Source: Amycolatopsis rubida (GTDB lineage Bacteria; Actinomycetota; Actinomycetes; Mycobacteriales; Pseudonocardiaceae). Taken from it: DNA of 64,000 bases. Location: the NCBI RefSeq assembly GCF_900115345.1, contig NZ_FOWC01000017.1:62001-126000 (forward strand), read 5' to 3'. Position numbers and translations under genes: made by a program. Numbering within the stretch: position 1 is the stretch's first letter; every line of letters starts with the position of its first letter. The notes below the pieces were generated by a model, which saw nothing but the letters and a program-made list of their open reading frames with translations, did no database searches and was not told the origin of the DNA. This document shows positions 1-7,824 of this stretch, piece after piece.

Positions 1-1185
1 GGCAGCTCCGACGGACACCAGAGCACAGTGTCGGCCGTGCTGCGCGCGCTGATCCCGACGAAGAACGGCCCTGGCACGTTCAGCGGCACGATCACCGGCG
101 GCAACGCCCGCGCGGTGTCGCCCGCGCAGACCTTCTCCTACGAATTCGACGTGCCGCGCGGCAAGCGGGACCTCGACGTCGCGGTGAAGCTGCAGGATCC
201 GGGCACGCTGCTCGACGGCGTCCTGGTCGACCCGAACGGCGAGCTCGCCGACGTGAACAGCAACGCCTTCCTCGCCTCGGCCACGACACTGGGCCAGGGC
301 ACCGGGTTGCAGCTCGTCGACGCGAACCCGCTGCCGGGCCGCTGGCACCTGGTGCTCGTCGTGCAGAACCCGGTGACGGGCAAGCAGATCGACCAGCCGT
401 TCACCGGAACCGTCGGCTTCGACCAGGTCTCGGCAGGCGCACCCGCGCTGCCGCAGTCCGCGTCGCTCGCGGCGGGCAAGGCGGTGACCGTGCCGGTGAC
501 GGTGCGCAACACCGGCATCGAGCCGATCGCGATCGGCGTCGACGCGCGCACGAACGCCCGGCAAACGCTGCAGCCGCAGCCGATCCAGGGTTCGACCGAG
601 GTCGACCTGCCGGAGCTGAACGCGAACGCGCCGGTGTACTCGATTCCGCCGGAGACGAGCAAGTTCACCGTCGCGACGTCCTCGACCGTGCCCGCGCAGG
701 CGGAAATCCAGGGCTCGGCGGCGGGCATCGACGTGCTCGGCGACCTGAAGTCCGCGCAGAACGGCAGCACGGTGTCGGTGGCGACGATCGGCGAGAAGAC
801 CGGGTACGTCACCAAGGGCGTCTGGTTCGCCGACGTGCAGGAGATCGGCCCGTTCGGTCCGGACGGCGCGCCTGCCGGGCATTCCAGCTACACGGCGTCG
901 ATCCAGACGGCGGGCTTCGACGGTTCGGTGACGTCGTCGACCGGCGACCCCTACGGCCAGTCGGTAGACCCGAACGGCACCGGCGGCACGCCGAAGCTGG
1001 TGAAGCCGGGCGAGACCGCGACGATCCTGGTGACGATCACGCCCTCGGGCAACCGCGGGCAGAAGGTGGCCGGGCACTTGAACATCGTGACCGTGCCGTC
1101 GCTGCCGACCGGCGTGACCGGCCTGCCGCAGGTCGGAACCGGTGAGGTGCTGGCGACTCTGCCCTACAGCTACCGCATCGGCTGA
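1..1185 (+). CDS. C-terminal part of a large secreted peptidase, probably S8 (subtilisin) family; 5' end outside window
   Basis: The frame is open from base 1 to a TGA at 1183-1185, giving 394 residues of a protein that begins upstream of the window. What is visible is a beta-rich, Gly/Thr/Val-rich extracellular region with no catalytic motif. It has a jelly-roll-like stretch (LLDGVLVDPNGELADV, then PGRWHLVLVVQNP near residues 112-122) of the kind found at the C-terminus of large actinobacterial subtilases. The subtilase assignment therefore rests on the tail only, and the protease domain would lie to the left. The gene ends just before a long palindrome shared with the convergent LysR gene. 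It could instead be the tail of another secreted hydrolase. Confidence 0.5.
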   Translation, partial: GSSDGHQSTVSAVLRALIPTKNGPGTFSGTITGGNARAVSPAQTFSYEFDVPRGKRDLDVAVKLQDPGTLLDGVLVDPNGELADVNSNAFLASATTLGQGTGLQLVDANPLPGRWHLVLVVQNPVTGKQIDQPFTGTVGFDQVSAGAPALPQSASLAAGKAVTVPVTVRNTGIEPIAIGVDARTNARQTLQPQPIQGSTEVDLPELNANAPVYSIPPETSKFTVATSSTVPAQAEIQGSAAGIDVLGDLKSAQNGSTVSVATIGEKTGYVTKGVWFADVQEIGPFGPDGAPAGHSSYTASIQTAGFDGSVTSSTGDPYGQSVDPNGTGGTPKLVKPGETATILVTITPSGNRGQKVAGHLNIVTVPSLPTGVTGLPQVGTGEVLATLPYSYRIG

Positions 1186-1210
1186 CGGGCAGGCACCCGT
1201 ACCCGTGAGG

Positions 1211-1263
1211 TCGGTGAAGGACTCCTTGAGGGAATCTGATTCCCTCAAGGAGTCCTTCACCGA
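1211..1263. terminator. Perfect 26-bp-arm palindrome between convergent genes
   Basis: Arms 1211-1236 and 1238-1263 are exact reverse complements separated by one base (1237). It lies between the peptidase stop (1185) and the LysR gene, whose stop codon (1257-1259) is inside the right arm. There is no T-tract on either side, so it is a bidirectional hairpin rather than a classic Rho-independent terminator. The centre (tctgattccctca) recurs in the palindrome at 55412-55457, so this is a dispersed intergenic repeat. Confidence 0.75.
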
Positions 1264-2201
1264 CGGTACTGGACCAGTGCGCGAAGGTGTTCGGCATGCG
1301 CGCGCGTCATCGCCGCACGGACGCGGGGGACGCAGCCGGCGAGCGGCCCGTCGTCCGCCCAGGCGAGCACGAGAGTCGAATTCGTGGCCGCGCAATGCAG
1401 CGGCCGGTACGCGGTGTCCGGCATCGGTCTGGTCGGCGGGGCCGTCACGGTCAGGATTCCGGCCCCGTGACCGAGGCACAGCACCGCCCATTCGCTGTCG
1501 GCGTAGCAAAGCCGCGGATCAGCACCAGCGTCGGCGAAGGCCGCGAGCAATGCACGCGTCCGGGGCTGCACGGTCTGGTCGAGCAGAACGCAGCGCCGGC
1601 CGGACAGCGCGGCCGGGGTGAGCGAGTCCGGAACGCCGAGCGGATGCCCGGGCGGAATGCCGACCACCAGCGGTTCCGTGGCTACCGAGACCCATTCGAG
1701 AGGGCGTTCCCGCACGGCGTCCTGACGCAGCAGGCCGAGGTCCAGCTCCTCGCGAAGCAGCGCTTCGGCCAGCTCCGCGGCCGATTCGCCGGTCCGGATC
1801 GCCAGCCCGGCGTCCGGATTGCGCAGCCCCACCTCGCGGATCAGCCGCGGCAGCACGGGCGTCGGCACCGAGCCGATCCGGATCTGCGCGGCGGGGCGCT
1901 CCAGTCCGGCGCGCGCGGCGGTCAGCATCCGGTCGAACTGCGGCACCACCGCCGAGGCGTGTTCGAGCAGGAGTTCGCCGGTTTCGGTGAACAGCTTCCC
2001 GGCCGGTTCCGCCGCCAGCAGCGCGGCGCCGACCATCCGTTCCAGCCGTCGGATCCGCAGCGCGAGCTTGGCCGGAGTCGTTCCCAGCGCGGCCGCGGCG
2101 GCGCCGACGCCGCCCGCCTCGGCGACCGCGACCAGCAGCTTCAGCTGCCGCAGTTCGAGGTCGGCCCCGGTGTGGATCAGCTGGTCCGGGCGGTCAGCCA
2201 C
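1257..2201 (-). CDS. LysR-family transcriptional regulator (distal of a tandem pair)
   Basis: A 314-residue protein from a GTG at 2201. The N-terminal winged HTH begins around residue 17 (LELRQLKLLVAVAEAGGVG) and is followed by a LysR substrate-binding domain (for example AQIRIGSVPTPVLPRLIREV). Length is normal for LysR. The start lies inside the end of the preceding LysR gene (overlap 2177-2201), implying translational coupling. The HTH is slightly degenerate (GTTPAKLALRIRRLE instead of the usual S-x-S-R core), so DNA binding may be altered. Two overlapping LysR genes reading away from the CDPS cluster suggest that they control it; that is inference from position. Confidence 0.8.
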   Translation of the reverse strand: MADRPDQLIHTGADLELRQLKLLVAVAEAGGVGAAAAALGTTPAKLALRIRRLERMVGAALLAAEPAGKLFTETGELLLEHASAVVPQFDRMLTAARAGLERPAAQIRIGSVPTPVLPRLIREVGLRNPDAGLAIRTGESAAELAEALLREELDLGLLRQDAVRERPLEWVSVATEPLVVGIPPGHPLGVPDSLTPAALSGRRCVLLDQTVQPRTRALLAAFADAGADPRLCYADSEWAVLCLGHGAGILTVTAPPTRPMPDTAYRPLHCAATNSTLVLAWADDGPLAGCVPRVRAAMTRAHAEHLRALVQYRR

Positions 2202-3130
2202 GGCAGTTCCCCCGGAATCGCGCGCGGGCCGTCGAAACCGCCCTTTTCGTCGTGATAGGCGTCGAGGATCAACCCGGCCAGCAGGCCGGCCCGCGCGGCG
2301 ACCGGACTGTCCTCCCGGTACAGCAGGAAATGGCTGGTCCGCTCCCGCAGACCGGGGACCGGCCGGTGCACCACCCCCGGGGCGAGCGGGCGGGAGGCCT
2401 GCACGAGCGTCACGTCGCCCTGGTAACGGACGATCTCGTCGCGCGGGCCGGAGACCGGCACGTAGTGGGCGATCACCGGGGCGAAGCCGTACGGGCCGCA
2501 CACCCGGGCGAGGAACTCGCGGCAGCGGTCCGGCCCGGTCGAGGAGATCCACCGCTCGTGTTCCAGCTCGGCCAGGTCCACCTCGTGCCGGGCGGCGAGC
2601 GGATGCCAGTCCGGCAGCATCATCAGCAGCGGATCCTCGGCGAGGTCGATCCGGCCGGTGTTCGCCGGGAGCGGCACCTCGCACTGTTCGGACAGGACGG
2701 CGAGGTCGAGTTCGCCGCGGCCGAACCACCCGAGCATCTCCGCGGTCGACTCGGCGGTCCGGATCTCCGCCCGGTCGCCGAGCCCGGTCGTCTCCAGCGC
2801 GCGGAGCAACGGACCGGACAGGACGGTTTCCGACCAGCCGACCCGCAGCGCGCTGTCGCGCTGGGCGCGGTGCTGTGCGAGGGCCGGTCCGATCCGGGCG
2901 GTGCGCGCGAGGATCCCGTCCGCGTAGTCGAGGATCAGCTGCCCGAACGGCGTGGGCCGCACCCCGGCGCGGGCGCGTTCGAACAGCGCCCGGCCGAGCA
3001 GTTCCTCGATCCTGCGCAGTTCGCGGCTGAGGGCGGGCTGCGGCAGCACCAGTTCGGTGGCCGCGCGGTTGAGGCTGCCCGCATTGGCGATCGCTCGGAG
3101 GTGGCGCAAATGCTTGAGTTCCAACTCCAC
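2177..3130 (-). CDS. LysR-family transcriptional regulator (proximal, divergent from CDPS cluster)
   Basis: A 317-residue LysR regulator starting MELELKHLRHLRAIANAGSL with a clear HTH (ATELVLPQPALSRELRRIEE, residues about 23-42). The effector domain follows (LRVGWSETVLSGPLLRALE). The ATG is at 3130 and faces the CDPS gene across a 287-bp gap. LysR proteins typically regulate the divergent transcript in response to a small molecule. It overlaps the next LysR gene by 25 bp, so the two are almost certainly co-transcribed. The effector cannot be told from sequence. Confidence 0.88.
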   Translation of the reverse strand: MELELKHLRHLRAIANAGSLNRAATELVLPQPALSRELRRIEELLGRALFERARAGVRPTPFGQLILDYADGILARTARIGPALAQHRAQRDSALRVGWSETVLSGPLLRALETTGLGDRAEIRTAESTAEMLGWFGRGELDLAVLSEQCEVPLPANTGRIDLAEDPLLMMLPDWHPLAARHEVDLAELEHERWISSTGPDRCREFLARVCGPYGFAPVIAHYVPVSGPRDEIVRYQGDVTLVQASRPLAPGVVHRPVPGLRERTSHFLLYREDSPVAARAGLLAGLILDAYHDEKGGFDGPRAIPGELPWLTARTS

Positions 3131-3417
3131 GAAAGTTCACGATATGAGGCCCGCCGGGGCGAGTGCACCGGCGAAAGTGTGGCAATCGCCCGACCAAAGT
3201 AGGAAATCCTCTTTCCGAACGGGGACATGGCTTCACTCCCGCGGAAGTCCGTGAGGGGAACCGCACGGACCTCCGCATCGCACGGCGCGGCGCGGTCCGC
3301 GACGGCATAACCGGCAGGCATTACCCGCGCCGCCCGGATCCCGGCACAGTGAGCCGCACCAGTCCCGCCCCGCCGGGAGAAACGCGGAATCGAGACGAGA
3401 AAAGGTGGAGGATTTCC
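3131..3417. promoter_or_regulatory. Divergent intergenic region between LysR pair and CDPS operon
   Basis: A 287-bp region with no supported gene that must hold the promoters of both directions. It contains a small hairpin: gtccgtg (3247-3253) pairs with cacggac (3264-3270). This includes the 16-mer gtccgtgaggggaacc (3247-3262), which is repeated exactly at 55408-55423 in another intergenic palindrome. A Shine-Dalgarno-like purine run (aggtggagga) lies shortly before the CDPS ATG at 3418. I could not assign -35/-10 boxes with confidence. Confidence 0.5.
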
Positions 3418-4101
3418 ATGTTCGACGCGACTCCGCTGTCTTCCGGCTGCGCCCGCCTGTATCCGGACGTCCGGCACGCCTGTGTCGGAGTGAGCCCGTT
3501 CAACGGCTATTTCACCGCGGAACGGCTGATCCGGCTCGCCGCGTGGACCGCGGAGCACTTCGCCGAGTTCTGCTTCTTCGTCCCGGACGAGGTCACCGCC
3601 TACACGCTCGAAGCGCTCGGATACCCGCCGGCCAGGGCGAAACAGAAGGCGCACCGGCAGTCCTGCCACGTGCACAACAAGATCGCCGCCGCGCTGCGCG
3701 CGCTGGACGTGCCCGACCCGGAGAGCCGGATCCTCGGCATGGCCCGGCTGCGCGAGCTGCCGTCCTACCGGCGATTGCTGGCCGAAGCGGAAAACCGCTT
3801 CGAAACCGACAGCGCATTCCGCTCCGCCTGCTACGGCGCTTCCACCTGGGTGCTGCAGGGCCGGACCGGAAACGTGCCGGACGAGCGGGCGCTGCGGCTC
3901 GCCGTGCGCTACTTCCTCGCCGAACTCCCGTTGTTCGCCGGTTCCGGGCTGATCACCGGAAATCCGCGGTCGATGTTCGTCTACCACCAGCGGGTGCCGT
4001 TTCTCGAGAAGTTCTTCGACCGGGAATTCGCGTTCCGGCCCGAGCCGGGCCAGGGTTTCCTGGTCGTCGCCGAAGCCGCGCTGGAAGCGACCGGGCGATG
4101 A
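3418..4101 (+). CDS. Cyclodipeptide synthase (AlbC-like, NYH subfamily)
   Basis: A 227-residue enzyme predicted to make a cyclic dipeptide (diketopiperazine) from two aminoacyl-tRNAs. All family hallmarks are visible. The nucleophile Ser26 lies in GVSPFNGYF, equivalent to AlbC Ser37 in GISAGNSYF. Tyr165 and Glu169 in RYFLAELPLF match AlbC Y178/E182. Tyr189 and His190 in FVYHQ match Y202/H203. Asn29, Tyr189 and His190 place it in the NYH branch. A basic stretch at 73-88 is consistent with tRNA binding. The ATG at 3418 gives the usual family length (AlbC is about 239 residues); longer upstream in-frame starts would add a non-family extension. The stop overlaps the next gene's ATG. No oxidase, P450 or methyltransferase is adjacent, so the product and any tailoring are unknown. 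Confidence 0.92.
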   Translation: MFDATPLSSGCARLYPDVRHACVGVSPFNGYFTAERLIRLAAWTAEHFAEFCFFVPDEVTAYTLEALGYPPARAKQKAHRQSCHVHNKIAAALRALDVPDPESRILGMARLRELPSYRRLLAEAENRFETDSAFRSACYGASTWVLQGRTGNVPDERALRLAVRYFLAELPLFAGSGLITGNPRSMFVYHQRVPFLEKFFDREFAFRPEPGQGFLVVAEAALEATGR

Positions 4102-5780
4102 GCGAGCGCCACGACGACTATTCGCTGACCCGCGTCCCGGACGCCGCCCGCCGGTCCTGGCCCTCGGTCGCGGTGCAGCGGTTCGGGCAGGTGTCCTCGT
4201 TCCAGCAGTTCATCGTCGGCGCGCTGCTGGGCTACGGCATGACGTTCTGGAACGCGGTGCTGGCCATCACGATCGGCTCGGTGCTGCTGGAGGTCATCAC
4301 CGTGCTGCTCGGCATCGCCGGGGTGCGCGAAGGACTGTCCACCTCGGTGCTGGCCCGCTGGGCCGGATTCGGCCGGAAGGGTTCGGCGCTGGTCGGCCTG
4401 CTGGTGGCGATCAGCCTCGCGGGCTGGTTCGGCGTGCAGAACGGGGTGTTCGCGCACGGGATGCACGCCCTCGGCGGCGCGGTGCCGGAATGGGGCTGGG
4501 CGCTGGTCGGCGGGCTGGCGATCACCGTGATCACCGTCTACGGCTTCCGCCTGATGGCCTGGACCGCGTACCTGACGGTGCCCGCTTTCCTGGTGCTGGC
4601 CGGGTATTCGGTGCTCGACGCGCTGCACACGCACTCGCTGGCGGCGTTGATTTCCGCTCCCCCGCCGGGACCGCCGCTGTCGCTCGGCGCGGCGACCACG
4701 CTGGTGTCCGGGGCCTTCATCCTCGGCGCGCTGATGACCCCGGACATGACACGGTTCAACCGCACCCGCGGCGACGTCGTCAAGCAGACCGTGCTCAGCG
4801 TGACGCTCGGCGAGTACCTGATCGGGCTGATCGGCGTGCTGCTCGCGCACGCCGCCGCGACCTCGGACGTCGTCGGCATCGTCACCTCCTCCTCGGGGCT
4901 GCTCGGCACCCTGGTGCTGGCCACCGCGATCCTCAAGATCAACGACTGGAACCTGTACTCCTCCTCGCTCGGCCTGGTCAACGTCGTGGACGTGCTGTTC
5001 GACCGGAAGGTCAGCCGGGTGCGCGTGGTACTGGTGCTCGGGGTGATCGGCACGGCGGCCTCCGCGCTCGGGATCGCCGACGACTTCGCCGGATTCCTGA
5101 CCGCGGTCGGCGTGCTCGCCCCGCCGGTCGCCGGGGTGCTCATCGCGGAGTACTTCGTGCTCCGCCGGTGCCGTCCCGTTCTCGACGCCGTGCGCCGCGG
5201 GCAGGCGGTCGCCGGCCGCGACTGGGAGCAGGCCGCGCTGGTCAGCTGGGCGCTCGGGACGGCTTTCGCGGTCGTCTTCGACTTCGGGATTCCCACGATC
5301 AACTCGGTGGTCGTGGCGTTCGTCAGTCACCTCGCGGCGGGCCTGCTGGCCCGCCGCCGGAACCCGGGAGGAACCGGCATGCTGCCGCTGATCGGCCGCG
5401 AAGAGCTGAAAACCGCGATGGACGAGGGCACGGTGATCGTCGTCGACACCATGCCGGTCGACTACTACGCCCGCGAACACCTTCCCGGCGCCCGCAACAT
5501 CCCGGGCTTCCCCTACGAGCAGGCCGCGCGGTTCACCGACGAGCACGCCCCTCGGGTGGTCCCGGACAAAACCGCGGCGATCGTCGTCTACTGCGCCAAC
5601 ACCCCTTGCCGCAACAGCGAATTCGTCGGCGCCCGGCTGCTCGAACTCGGCTACGCCGACGTCCGCAAGTACCGCGAAGGAATCGAAGACTGGGTCGAGG
5701 CAGGCCATCCCACCGAAACCGGCCCCGCCCCCGAAGCCCCGGCGCGTCCGGCGCCGGTGCCGGTCAACCACCCCGAATAG
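4098..5780 (+). CDS. NCS1-family (CodB/cytosine-type) permease fused to a C-terminal rhodanese domain
   Basis: A 560-residue membrane protein whose ATG overlaps the CDPS stop (ATGA). Residues about 1-420 form a 12-helix nucleobase:cation symporter-1 permease, with the N-terminal RFGQVSSFQQFIVGALLGYG and a substrate-region stretch (MTPDMTRFNRTRGD). Residues about 428-545 form a rhodanese/sulfurtransferase domain (VIVVDTMPVDYYAREHLPGA) with Cys499 and Cys504-Arg505 in the active loop YCANTPCR. Such permeases normally stop near residue 420. An in-frame ATG at 5379 sits six bases after a strong gggagga ribosome site, so the rhodanese part could also be made alone. Substrate is likely a purine or pyrimidine by family; coupling with CDPS chemistry is inference. 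Confidence 0.85.
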   Translation: MSERHDDYSLTRVPDAARRSWPSVAVQRFGQVSSFQQFIVGALLGYGMTFWNAVLAITIGSVLLEVITVLLGIAGVREGLSTSVLARWAGFGRKGSALVGLLVAISLAGWFGVQNGVFAHGMHALGGAVPEWGWALVGGLAITVITVYGFRLMAWTAYLTVPAFLVLAGYSVLDALHTHSLAALISAPPPGPPLSLGAATTLVSGAFILGALMTPDMTRFNRTRGDVVKQTVLSVTLGEYLIGLIGVLLAHAAATSDVVGIVTSSSGLLGTLVLATAILKINDWNLYSSSLGLVNVVDVLFDRKVSRVRVVLVLGVIGTAASALGIADDFAGFLTAVGVLAPPVAGVLIAEYFVLRRCRPVLDAVRRGQAVAGRDWEQAALVSWALGTAFAVVFDFGIPTINSVVVAFVSHLAAGLLARRRNPGGTGMLPLIGREELKTAMDEGTVIVVDTMPVDYYAREHLPGARNIPGFPYEQAARFTDEHAPRVVPDKTAAIVVYCANTPCRNSEFVGARLLELGYADVRKYREGIEDWVEAGHPTETGPAPEAPARPAPVPVNHPE

Positions 5781-5790
5781 AGGAGAGAAC

Positions 5791-6267
5791 ATGGGAACGA
5801 GAATCCGGATGTTCGCGGCCGTCGCGGCGATGACCGCGGGCGTGCTCGGCGGAGCGGCGGCCACGCCGGCGATCGCCGCGCAGGCCCCCGCCCCGGCGGC
5901 CTCCGCCTCGGTGGCCCCGCAGGACGAGACCGTCATCGACGTGACCTCGGCCAACTACGACCAGGTGATGGAGATGTCCAAGACCAAGCCGGTCGTGCTG
6001 GACTTCTACGCCAGCTGGTGCGGCCCCTGTCAGAAGATGGCCCCCTACCTGGAGAAGTACCACGCCGCCGACAACGGCAAGTGGATCTGGGCGAAGGTGG
6101 ACCTGAGCGAGCAGGGCCAGAACAAGGAGATCGCCGACAAGTACGGCATCGAGTACATCCCGACGCTGATCGACGTCTCCAGCGGCCAGGAGAAGGGCAG
6201 CCGGGTGGTCGGGTTCGACGAGGGCAGCGGCCCGAACGACCTGCGCACCTGGCTGAACAACCTCTGA
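5791..6267 (+). CDS. Exported thioredoxin-like protein
   Basis: A 158-residue protein with a cleavable-type signal peptide (basic MGTRIR, hydrophobic core, TPAIAAQA near residue 32). The thioredoxin fold carries the active site W76-C77-G78-P79-C80 and the cis-proline stretch IPTLIDV. It should act outside the membrane, reducing disulfides or transferring electrons. It starts 10 bp after the permease-rhodanese gene behind a good ribosome site (gaggaga), so it belongs to the CDPS operon. The pairing of a rhodanese domain and a secreted thioredoxin suggests sulfur or thiol chemistry in this locus, but no substrate can be read from sequence. Confidence 0.87.
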   Translation: MGTRIRMFAAVAAMTAGVLGGAAATPAIAAQAPAPAASASVAPQDETVIDVTSANYDQVMEMSKTKPVVLDFYASWCGPCQKMAPYLEKYHAADNGKWIWAKVDLSEQGQNKEIADKYGIEYIPTLIDVSSGQEKGSRVVGFDEGSGPNDLRTWLNNL

Positions 6268-6328
6268 CCGCTCCCGCCTCCGCCGGGATTCCCCGGGATC
6301 CCGGCGGAGGCTCCCCGAAGGGACCACC

Positions 6329-7498
6329 ATGAAACGCACCCCGAAAGCCGTCGTGCTGGCGGCGCTGCTCACCGCCGCCGCCAGCGTGCTGCCGGTGGCG
6401 GCCTCCGCTTCGCCGGCCGACACCGCGGTGTACATCGTGCGGCTCAAGCCGATGGACCAGGACAAGGACAAGGTCACCGCCGCCGCGAACGCGCTGATCG
6501 CCAAGTACGGCGGCACGCTGCGCCGGGTCTACTACTCGGTCTCGCAGGCGTTTTCCCTTTCGCTGACCCGGGAACAGCACGACAAGTACCTGACCGACCC
6601 CTCGGTCACCACGATCGGGGACAACCAGGTCTACACCGCGGCCGGAACCCAGGAGAACCCGCCTTCGTGGGGACAGGACCGGATCGACCAGGCGGACCTC
6701 CCGCTCGACGGCAGCTACACCTACCCCAACACCGCGGCCAATGTGCACGTGTACGTGCTCGACACCGGGGTGCGCACCAGCCACCACGACTTCGGCGGAC
6801 GCGCACACGCCGCGTACGACGCGGTCGATCCCGGCCAGGACCAGAGCGGAACGGACTGCAACGGCCACGGCACCCAGGTCGCGGCCGCCATCGCGGGCCG
6901 CCACTACGGCGTCGCGAAAGAGGCTTCGGTCGAGTCCGTGCGCACCCTCGGCTGCGACGGCAAGGGCACGTCCGAGGAGATTCTGTCCGCTTTGGACTGG
7001 GTGAACCTCAACGCGCAGCGCCCCGCCCTGCTGAACCTCAGCTTCGCCGGTCCCAGCGGCACGGTCCTCGACATCCAGCTCTACAAGATGACCCAGAACG
7101 GTCTCTCCTACACCACAGCCGCGGGCAACGGCTCCGGCGGCGCCGGTGTGAACGCCTGCGACATCACGCCCGCCCGGCAGACCACCGGGATCACCGTGGG
7201 CGCCACCGACCAGGCCGACCACCGGGTGCCGTCGTCGAACTTCGGCAGCTGCGTGGACCTTTACGCGCCAGGCAAGGACATTCCGACGGCGGGCAACACC
7301 GGCGACTGCGCGTCCAGCGTGGTGTCCGGGACGTCGATCGCTTCCGCGGAAGCGGCCGGGGTGGCCGCGATGTTCCTGTCCGCGCATCCGGACGCCACGC
7401 CGGACCAGGTGCTCAAGGGCATGACCGACGCGGCCACGAAGGACAAGGTCGTCGATCCTGGCGAGGGATCGCACAACCTGCTGCTGCACACGACGTAA
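6329..7498 (+). CDS. Secreted subtilisin-like serine protease (S8) with inhibitor-type propeptide
   Basis: A 389-residue preproprotein. A signal peptide covers about residues 1-28 and an I9-type propeptide about 32-107 (YIVRLKPM...). The S8 catalytic domain has Asp145 (VLDTGVRTSHHDFG), His180 (CNGHGTQVA) and Ser336 (VSGTSIASAEAAGVAAM). The usual SGTSMASPH motif is changed to SGTSIASAE, a known type of variation but worth noting. Pairs of cysteines suggest disulfides, fitting the thioredoxin gene 61 bp upstream. It is likely the last gene of the CDPS-led transcript. It may be cargo rather than part of diketopiperazine metabolism. Confidence 0.88.
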   Translation: MKRTPKAVVLAALLTAAASVLPVAASASPADTAVYIVRLKPMDQDKDKVTAAANALIAKYGGTLRRVYYSVSQAFSLSLTREQHDKYLTDPSVTTIGDNQVYTAAGTQENPPSWGQDRIDQADLPLDGSYTYPNTAANVHVYVLDTGVRTSHHDFGGRAHAAYDAVDPGQDQSGTDCNGHGTQVAAAIAGRHYGVAKEASVESVRTLGCDGKGTSEEILSALDWVNLNAQRPALLNLSFAGPSGTVLDIQLYKMTQNGLSYTTAAGNGSGGAGVNACDITPARQTTGITVGATDQADHRVPSSNFGSCVDLYAPGKDIPTAGNTGDCASSVVSGTSIASAEAAGVAAMFLSAHPDATPDQVLKGMTDAATKDKVVDPGEGSHNLLLHTT

Positions 7499-7824
7499 CC
7501 GCGCGCGGCCGGGTGCCACTGCCCCAGCACCCGGCCGCGCCCCCGCCCACAGCGCACAGCCGGCGCGGCCGGGCACCACCGCCCCAGCACCCGACTGCGC
7601 CCCACAACACCGCGCTCACGGCCCACAGCCCGCACGGCCGCCAAACCCTCCCGGCCCCAGCTCCCCACACCGCACAACCCACGCGGCCGACCGCCACCGC
7701 CCAGCACCCGACCGCACCCCCGGAACACCGCGCCCACAGCGAACAGCCCGCACAGCCGCCAAAACCCCGGCCCCAACTCCCCACAACCCACGCGGCCGAC
7801 CGCCACGCCCCCAAGGACCCCGCC
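7499..7824. repeat. C-rich degenerate tandem repeats in a 326-bp gene-free gap
   Basis: No gene is supported here. The strand is strikingly C-rich and built of diverged copies. Phrases such as cagcacccg, cccacagc, cacggccgccaaa and cccacgcggccgaccgcca recur. The segments starting near 7635 and 7750 are the clearest pair, giving a period of about 115 bp, with further decay to the left. The region separates the S8 protease from the MFS gene. It may have grown by slippage; I see no terminator with a T-tract. Confidence 0.6.

Noticed and set aside
7499..7824. CRISPR array
   Set aside because: The repeats are degenerate, C-rich and of long period, without uniform spacers, and no cas genes are present anywhere in the window.
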